Shown piece after piece: positions 59,401-64,000 of a stretch of DNA of 64,000 bases. Position 1 is the stretch's first letter. Every line of letters starts with the position of its first letter. This DNA comes from Nemertoderma westbladi (lineage: Eukaryota > Xenacoelomorpha > Nemertodermatida > Nemertodermatidae): contig JAUCBJ010006714.1 in assembly GCA_032718475.1 (NCBI GenBank), positions 101,162 through 165,161 on the forward strand, read 5' to 3'. The position numbers were made by a program, and so were the translations under genes. The notes under the pieces were generated by a model. The model saw nothing but the letters and a program-made list of their open reading frames with translations, made no database searches and was not told the DNA's origin.

Positions 59401-60564
59401 TTAGTTTTAGCCACTAACCGTAATGTCACAACGTCTACGCGTTTTAGTTTTAGCCACTATCCGTAATGTCCCAACGTCTACGCGTTTTAGTTTTAGCCAC
59501 TAACCGTAATGTAACAACGTTTACGCGTTTTAGTTTTAGCCACCAACCGTAATGTCACAACGTCTACGCGTTTTAGTTTTAGCCACTATCCGTAATGTCC
59601 CAACGTCTACGCGTTTTAGTTTTAGCCACTAACCGTAATGTCCCAACGTCTACGCGTTTTAGTTTTAGCCACCAACCGTAATGTCACAACGTTTACGCGT
59701 TTTAGTTTTAGCCACCAACCGTAATGTCACAACGTTTACGCGTTTTAGTTTTAGCCACTATCCGTAATGTCCCAACGTCTACGCGTTTTAGTTTTAGCCA
59801 CTATCCGTAATGTAACAACGTCTACGCGTTTTAGTTTTAGCCACTATCCGTAATGTCACGACGTCTACGCGTTTTAGTTTTAGCCACTATCCGTAATGTC
59901 ACGACGTCTACGCGTTTTAGTTTTAGCCACTATCCGTAATGTCACAACGTCTACGCGTTTTAGTTTTAGCCACTATCCGTAATGTCCCAACGTCTACGCG
60001 TTTTAGTTTTAGCCACCAACCGTAATGTCACAACGTCTACGCGTTTTAGTTTTAGCCACCAACCGTAATGTCACAACGTCTACGCGTTTTAGTTTTAGCC
60101 ACTATCCGTAATGTCCCAACGTCTACGCGTTTTAGTTTTAGCCACTAACCGTAATGTAACAACGTCTACGCGTTTTAGTTTTAGCCACTATCCGTAATGT
60201 AACAACATCTACGCGTTTTAGTTTTAGCCACCAACCGTAATGTCACAACGTCTACGCGTTTTAGTTTTAGCCACCAACCGTAATGTCACAACGTCTTCGC
60301 GTTTTAGTTTTATCCACTAACCGTAATGTCACAACGTCTACGCGTTTTAGTTTTAGCCACTAACCGTAATGTCACAACGTCTACGCGTTTTAGTTTTAGC
60401 CACTAACCGTAATGTCACGACGTCAACGCCTTTTAGTTTTAGCCACTATCCGTAATGTCACAACGTCTACGCGTTTTAGTTTTAGCCACCAACCGTAATG
60501 TCACAACGTCTACGCGTTTTAGTTTTAGCCACCAACCGTAATGTCACAACGTCTACGCGTTTTA

Positions 60565-60951
60565 GTTTTAGCCACTAACCGTAATGTCACAACGTCTACG
60601 CGTTTTAGTTTTAGCCACTAACCGTAATGTCACAACGTCTACGCGTTTTAGTTTTAGCCACTAACCGTAATGTCACAACGTCTACGCGTTTTAGTTTTAG
60701 CCACTAACCGTAATGTCACAACGTCTACGCGTTTTAGTTTTAGCCACTAACCGTAATGTCACAACGTCTACGCGTTTTAGTTTTAGCCACTAACCGTAAT
60801 GTCACAACGTCTACGCGTTTTAGTTTTAGCCACTAACCGTAATGTCACAACGTCTACGCGTTTTAGTTTTAGCCACTAACCGTAATGTCACAACGTCTAC
60901 GCGTTTTAGTTTTAGCCACTAACCGTAATGTCACAACGTCTACGCGTTTTA
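60565..60951. repeat. Nine identical satellite units in a row
   Basis: Units starting at 60,565 to 60,909 are all CTAACC/CACAACG/TACGCG with no difference between them. This is the longest identical CTAACC/CACAACG run I noticed. It lies within a stretch of low diversity from about 60.5 to 61.5 kb. Confidence 0.92.
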
Positions 60952-61510
60952 GTTTTAGCCACTAACCGTAATGTCACGACGTCTACGCGTTTTAGTTTTA
61001 GCCACTAACCGTAATGTCACGACGTCTACGCGTTTTAGTTTTAGCCACTATCCGTAATGTAACAACGTCTACGCGTTTTAGTTTTAGCCACTAACCGTAA
61101 TGTCACGACGTCTACGCGTTTTAGTTTTAGCCACTAACCGTAATGTCACAACGTCTACGCGTTTTAGTTTTAGCCACTAACCGTAATGTCACAACGTCTA
61201 CGCGTTTTAGTTTTAGCCACTAACCGTAATGTCACGACGTCTACGCGTTTTAGTTTTAGCCACTAACCGTAATGTCACAACGTCTACGCGTTTTAGTTTT
61301 AGCCACTAACCGTAATGTCACGACGTCTACGCGTTTTAGTTTTAGCCACTAACCGTAATGTCACAACGTCTACGCGTTTTAGTTTTAGCCACTAACCGTA
61401 ATGTCACAACGTCTACGCGTTTTAGTTTTAGCCACTAACCGTAATGTCACGACGTCTACGCGTTTTAGTTTTAGCCACTATCCGTAATGTCACAACGTCT
61501 ACGCGTTTTA

Positions 61511-61939
61511 GGTTTAGCCACTAACTGTAATGTCACAACATCTACGCGTTTTAGTTTTAGCCACTAACCGTAATGTCACAACATCTACGTGTTTTAGTTT
61601 TAGCCACTAACCGTAATGTCACGACGTCTACGCGTTTTAGTTTTAGTCACTAACCGTAATGTCACAACGTCTACGCGTTTTAGTTTTAGCCACTAACCGT
61701 AATGTCACAACATCTACGCGTTTTAGTTTTAGCCACTAACCGTAATGTCACAACATCTACGCGTTTTAGTTTTAGCCACTAACTGTAATGTCACAACATC
61801 TACGCGTTTTAGTTTTAGTCACTAACCGTAATGTCACAACATCTACGCGTTTTAGTTTTAGCCACTAACTGTAATGTCACAACATCTACGCGTTTTAGTT
61901 TTAGCTACCAACCGTAATGTCACGACGTCAACGCCTTTT
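61511..61939. repeat. Ten diverged units at the array edge
   Basis: The last ten units carry changes rare or absent inside the array: GGTTTAG in place of GTTTTAG at 61,511, AACTGTAATG three times (near 61,526, 61,790 and 61,869), and AGTCAC in place of AGCCAC twice (near 61,647 and 61,817). The last unit is a GCTACC/CACGACGTCAACGCC type and stops one base short of its full 43 bp. Confidence 0.9.
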
Positions 61940-61956
61940 GTTCGCGCTTTCAGACC

Positions 61957-61978
61957 TTTGGCAGTTTAATCCGCCAAA
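61957..61978. repeat. 22-bp near-palindrome with TTAA centre
   Basis: TTTGGC at 61,957-61,962 is mirrored by GCCAAA at 61,973-61,978. Compared with its reverse complement, 18 of 22 positions agree, and the centre is TTAA. It lies 17 bp outside the array. It could be a protein-binding site, a remnant of an insertion, or chance. Confidence 0.6.
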
Positions 61979-62043
61979 TTAAGATGTCTTCTAGATATTA
62001 AATCGCTTTTTAGCCTATGACAAGTATTTGATTCACTACACTA

Positions 62044-62105
62044 GTCGAAACCAATCTGTGCGCGATCATTCACCCGCTGGATATTCCCGGGAGATTGGGT
62101 TCGAC
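62044..62105. repeat. 14-bp inverted repeat around a 34-bp spacer
   Basis: GTCGAAACCAATCT at 62,044-62,057 and AGATTGGGTTCGAC at 62,092-62,105 are inverted copies with one mismatch. If transcribed, the segment would fold into a 62-nt hairpin, with a G-U pair in place of the mismatch on one strand. The right arm includes GGTTCGA, as in a tRNA B box, but no tRNA fold follows. Function unknown; a short inverted-repeat element or a structured RNA is possible. Confidence 0.7.
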
Positions 62106-62213
62106 GGTTTAATTTTATTGCTATGTAAGCCTAATGTATTATTCGACTGACAGTATTATATTATCTCTGACAATATCATTCACCTTAGGGAATATTAACA
62201 GTTCCTTTAGGAC

Positions 62214-63213
62214 GTGGCGCTTTATTTATATAAACAGAGTTATGACTTAAACTACTCACAACGATATGGCTTAATTATAATTCACATATATGGCGCATTC
62301 TTTAGGAAATGCTTCTTTAACAGACTCACTCATACACAATGCTGCACAATACTGCACACTAATCTGCCAATCTTCACTGATTTTAGTCACATATAAAAGG
62401 AACACAGACTGACTCATGTAGGGTCTATCAAATAACATTAGATTCACTTCAAACCACTTTAACATAAGTCACAATCGTTATTGGTAACCTTTCTCTCTTA
62501 CCTTCGGTATATCAAGAATATTGGGTTTTCGGGGTTATTTCTCGTTATTCCAATATAATAATTCATCAACAAATATAATGAATAACCGACAACAAATAGC
62601 AGTATACAGTATTGATTGAGCAGGTAATTTTTAGCAGTGAGATATTCAAGTGATTAAAAGCCAGTGATATTCACAGCCGCCAGTTAAAGGATATATGTCC
62701 TTATAATTAAACCTACTAGTGTTGAGCTAAAAAGCAGAAAGCACAAAACACTAAAAAGCCGTTCTTTCGTGGCTTTGAAAAACTCGTGACTACTACTCTA
62801 TACGAGGATACCAACTACCCTTATTCCACGAAGCTCCCATTCAACACAGAGAAAGAGCAGTGAGATAGGAAAATTTCAGTTCAGTAGCTCTGTGATAGGT
62901 CAAAATCAAGGCTAACTCAAATTCTATTGGGAGATACAAAAACAAGGCTATGACGCAACCTTCCTAGGCTGGTTGGCTGATTAAACAGAGCCCAGATACC
63001 TGCGTACAGCAAATCAGCCAATAAGCTGGTAGCTTGCACTATTTTAGCTATAGATCCCCTTGAGAGTATTCTAGCGACCGGGGGGGAACTGGCCAACAAG
63101 GCAAACGAATCAGTTATCCCACAAAAGCTTTTACACCGCTCCCAGAAAATGGGATTTAAGTCTATAAAATATACAAAATCACAGTTTCTAAAATATAAAA
63201 ATACTCTAAACAG
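62214..63213. other. AT-rich flank with no convincing gene
   Basis: Only short frames of about 60-64 codons occur here. The least unlikely is on the minus strand at 62,271-62,465, which has a true ATG and 64 codons, but I see no recognisable domain in it. A TATAAAAG motif on the plus strand at 62,392-62,399 has no gene downstream. A run of seven Gs lies at 63,080-63,086. No transposon ends, tRNA or further satellite copies were seen. Confidence 0.65.
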
Positions 63214-63888
63214 TTAGTCTTTCTTGCGCGGACGGCGTTTACGCAGTTTCTTGAGGCTAGCAAGAGTCCTTTTCTCTTTGGGGCGAGCCACTTTACGAGG
63301 AGGGCTGTAGCTCCTAGGCGAAGGGTGCAATATAATTGCATCAGAAGGTGCAGGGTTACGATCGGTATACCCGCCGGTCGAAGTACCTGGTTGATTAATA
63401 TCAACCTCAGTGGAGCGAGATCTAACGGCCTTTAGAGCGCGTCTCAGGACAGCAGCTCCTACGGGTCCTTGACGGGTCGTCTGGACACTAGCGGTGGGTG
63501 GACCGTGAGTGGTGAGGAACTTTCTCGGTTTAATGGTTCTCTCCAGCTCGCGTTCTCGGGTTCGATATTCATATGGGCGCCGAGATACTTCCTGGAGCTC
63601 AGGATGCGAGTTCACGAAAATGTCGCCATACTCAGGGTCCTGACGGATAAAATTGATCAGGTGATATGTGGTTATATCATTAGGGTTGACATTTCTAAGG
63701 TATTTTCTGACAAACTTGGTGGAAATACACTCACCAACACGCTTTATTAACTCGTAACTTGGTACGCGTGTTTTCTGTTCAATCGACGCGAATAGGTAAG
63801 GATGGAACGCGTAAACTCCCTCGTAAGCTCGTCCAGGGTAATAGCGATGTCTGGATTCGCAATGTAAATCCGCGTTCGATGTCCTCCT
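63214..63888 (-). pseudogene. C-terminal part of an unrecognised basic protein, frame-disrupted
   Basis: On the minus strand a frame stays open for 224 codons, from just after a TAG at 63,889-63,891 to the stop at 63,214. It contains no ATG at all; the only early alternative start is a GTG at 63,613-63,615, codon 92. It must therefore be an internal or 3' piece of a longer gene. Roughly the first 90 residues are mixed and protein-like (for example YELIKRVGECI). The middle has an Arg/Glu-rich patch (RTRERELERTIKPRKF), then a Pro/Ser/Thr-rich linker. The last 25 or so residues are strongly basic (SLKKLRKRRPRKKD at the end), like a nucleic-acid-binding or nuclear-localisation tail. An open frame on the opposite strand at 63,469-63,750 looks like its antisense shadow. 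I do not recognise the family. It could also be a terminal exon of a functional gene, or part of a degraded mobile or viral element. Confidence 0.55.
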
Positions 63889-64000
63889 CTAGATTTTGTA
63901 TTTCTCTATCGAACTGGGGTAAAGCTAGTTCTTTCACCGCTTGGACTTGTTGTTGCAATTTAAGTTTCTCCAAGCAATTGTAAGTTCCTTTCCCGATCTT
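63779..64000 (-). pseudogene. Upstream fragment of the same minus-strand gene, partial at window edge
   Basis: A second minus-strand frame is open from the window edge (64,000) to a stop at 63,779, 73 codons with no ATG; the first possible start is a TTG at 63,971-63,973. Residues about 10-45 are rich in Leu, Lys, Gln and Glu (LEKLKLQQQVQAVKEL, then QFDREIQNLEEDIERG), consistent with a long helix or coiled coil. After that the translation loses protein-like character, and at about 63,750-63,880 the other two frames look more plausible. One or two frame changes, or a small intron, would be needed to connect it to the fragment ending at 63,214. The gene continues beyond the window. Family not recognised. 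Confidence 0.5.

Larger units (their letters stand above)
1..61939. repeat. 43-bp satellite array, 1,441 head-to-tail units
   Basis: A 43-bp unit repeats without interruption and always in one orientation. Taking base 1 as unit position 1, the unit has GTTTTAGCCAC at 1-11, a T/C-A-A/T block at 12-14, CCGTAATGT at 15-23, a variable block at 24-30, TC at 31-32 and TACGCG at 33-38, followed by TTTTA. The last unit starts at 61,898. The phase at start and end requires 23 missing bases over 1,441 units, and exactly 23 one-base-short units were found. The consensus is about 42% GC with four CpGs, roughly twice the number expected from its composition. Stop codons in the unit (TAA in GTAATGTAA, TAG in TTTTAG, and TAA within CTAAAAC on the other strand), together with a period that is not a multiple of three, rule out long reading frames. 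The array continues past the left edge. Satellite identity is certain; centromeric or heterochromatic location is inference. Confidence 0.99.
61940..62213. other. Non-coding flank at the satellite junction
   Basis: Unique sequence begins at 61,940, right after CCTTTT of the last unit. There are no reading frames of note, no further satellite units and no target-site duplication that I could recognise. It contains the two inverted repeats listed separately. Confidence 0.8.

Noticed and set aside
1-61939. CRISPR array
   Set aside because: There are no unique spacers; the whole 43-bp unit repeats and changes only at a few sites.
1-61939. Telomeric repeat, because the unit junction reads TTTTAGTTTTAG and the other strand has GGTTAG
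   Set aside because: The motifs are only part of a 43-bp unit and do not form a short G-rich tandem run; the array also ends in unique DNA.
1-61939. Repetitive protein gene with a 129-bp (43-codon) period
   Set aside because: TAA and TAG stops in the unit, and TAA on the other strand, interrupt every frame; no frame of 60 codons exists in the array.
1-61939. Array as an assembly artefact
   Set aside because: Unit types are ordered in complex, non-periodic ways with single-copy markers, which a simple looped assembly would not produce; exact copy number nonetheless needs long reads.
61998-62016. Possible degenerate satellite unit outside the array (CGCTTTTTAGCC)
   Set aside because: Only about ten bases resemble the unit and the surrounding bases do not align; chance is likely in AT-rich DNA.
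62092-62112. tRNA gene, because of GGGTTCGAC resembling a B box
   Set aside because: No matching A box or cloverleaf could be found; the motif is one arm of a simple inverted repeat.
62392-62399. TATAAAAG as a plus-strand promoter
   Set aside because: There is no reading frame or RNA gene downstream, and such motifs are common in AT-rich DNA.
62271-62465. Minus-strand 64-codon frame with an ATG
   Set aside because: It is short, has no recognisable domain, and a plus-strand frame of similar length overlaps it; not enough to call a gene.
62917-63099. Minus-strand 60-codon frame
   Set aside because: It is too short, contains the G-run region, and resembles no family I know.
63469-63750. Plus-strand 93-codon frame
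   Set aside because: It lies antisense to the minus-strand frame whose composition and basic C-terminus look more like a real protein.

Overview
The window is almost entirely one satellite DNA array. From base 1 to base 61,939 a 43-bp unit is repeated head to tail, always in the same orientation, with no gene, mobile element, inversion or other insertion that I could see. Unit-phase arithmetic gives 1,441 units: 1,418 of 43 bp and 23 that lack one base. I located all 23 short units by eye and they account exactly for the phase drift from start to end. The array runs off the left edge, so its true length is unknown. Only the last 2.06 kb (61,940-64,000) is non-repetitive. The window looks like eukaryotic nuclear DNA: a long satellite next to AT-rich, gene-poor DNA with a broken reading frame. 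Nothing here identifies the species.

The array is internally structured. Unit variants fall into a few linked types that differ at unit positions 9, 12, 14, 24, 25, 27, 30, 33, 36, 37 and 38, and they form domains. CGCG-type units dominate 1-20.5 kb. CGTG-type units are frequent at 20.5-32.1 kb. CAC/GCTACC/AACGCC types are common at 32-44.5 kb. A TACACG cluster lies at 44.5-45.6 kb. Units with CACGACG dominate 45.6-48.5 kb. One-base-short CCACCACCG units mark 48.9-56.4 kb. GTTTACG units are scattered at 57.5-59.7 kb, and a near-uniform stretch runs from 60.5 to 61.5 kb. Higher-order repeats (HORs) are visible on several scales: three-unit (129 bp) repeats at 7.05, 9.5 and 53.8 kb, a 12-unit (516 bp) duplication, a 20-unit (860 bp) tandem duplication, a 17-unit copy displaced by 47 units, and a duplication of about 5 kb displaced by 11.35 kb. 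This is the pattern expected from unequal crossover, replication slippage or amplification.

The unit is CpG-rich although its base composition is only about 42% GC. Much of the between-unit variation is the CpG-to-TpG or CpG-to-CpA change expected from deamination of methylated cytosine. This is indirect evidence that the array is, or was, CpG-methylated. A centromeric, pericentromeric or other heterochromatic role is a reasonable inference but is not shown by the sequence.

The right edge of the array is sharp, at 61,939/61,940, and the last ten units carry extra private changes. Just outside it are a 22-bp near-palindrome and a 14-bp inverted repeat. Near the window end, the minus strand holds remains of an unrecognised protein gene in at least two reading frames, with no ATG in the two main frames. 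It is either a pseudogene or the 3' part of a larger gene that extends beyond the window. The rest of the flank shows no convincing gene.
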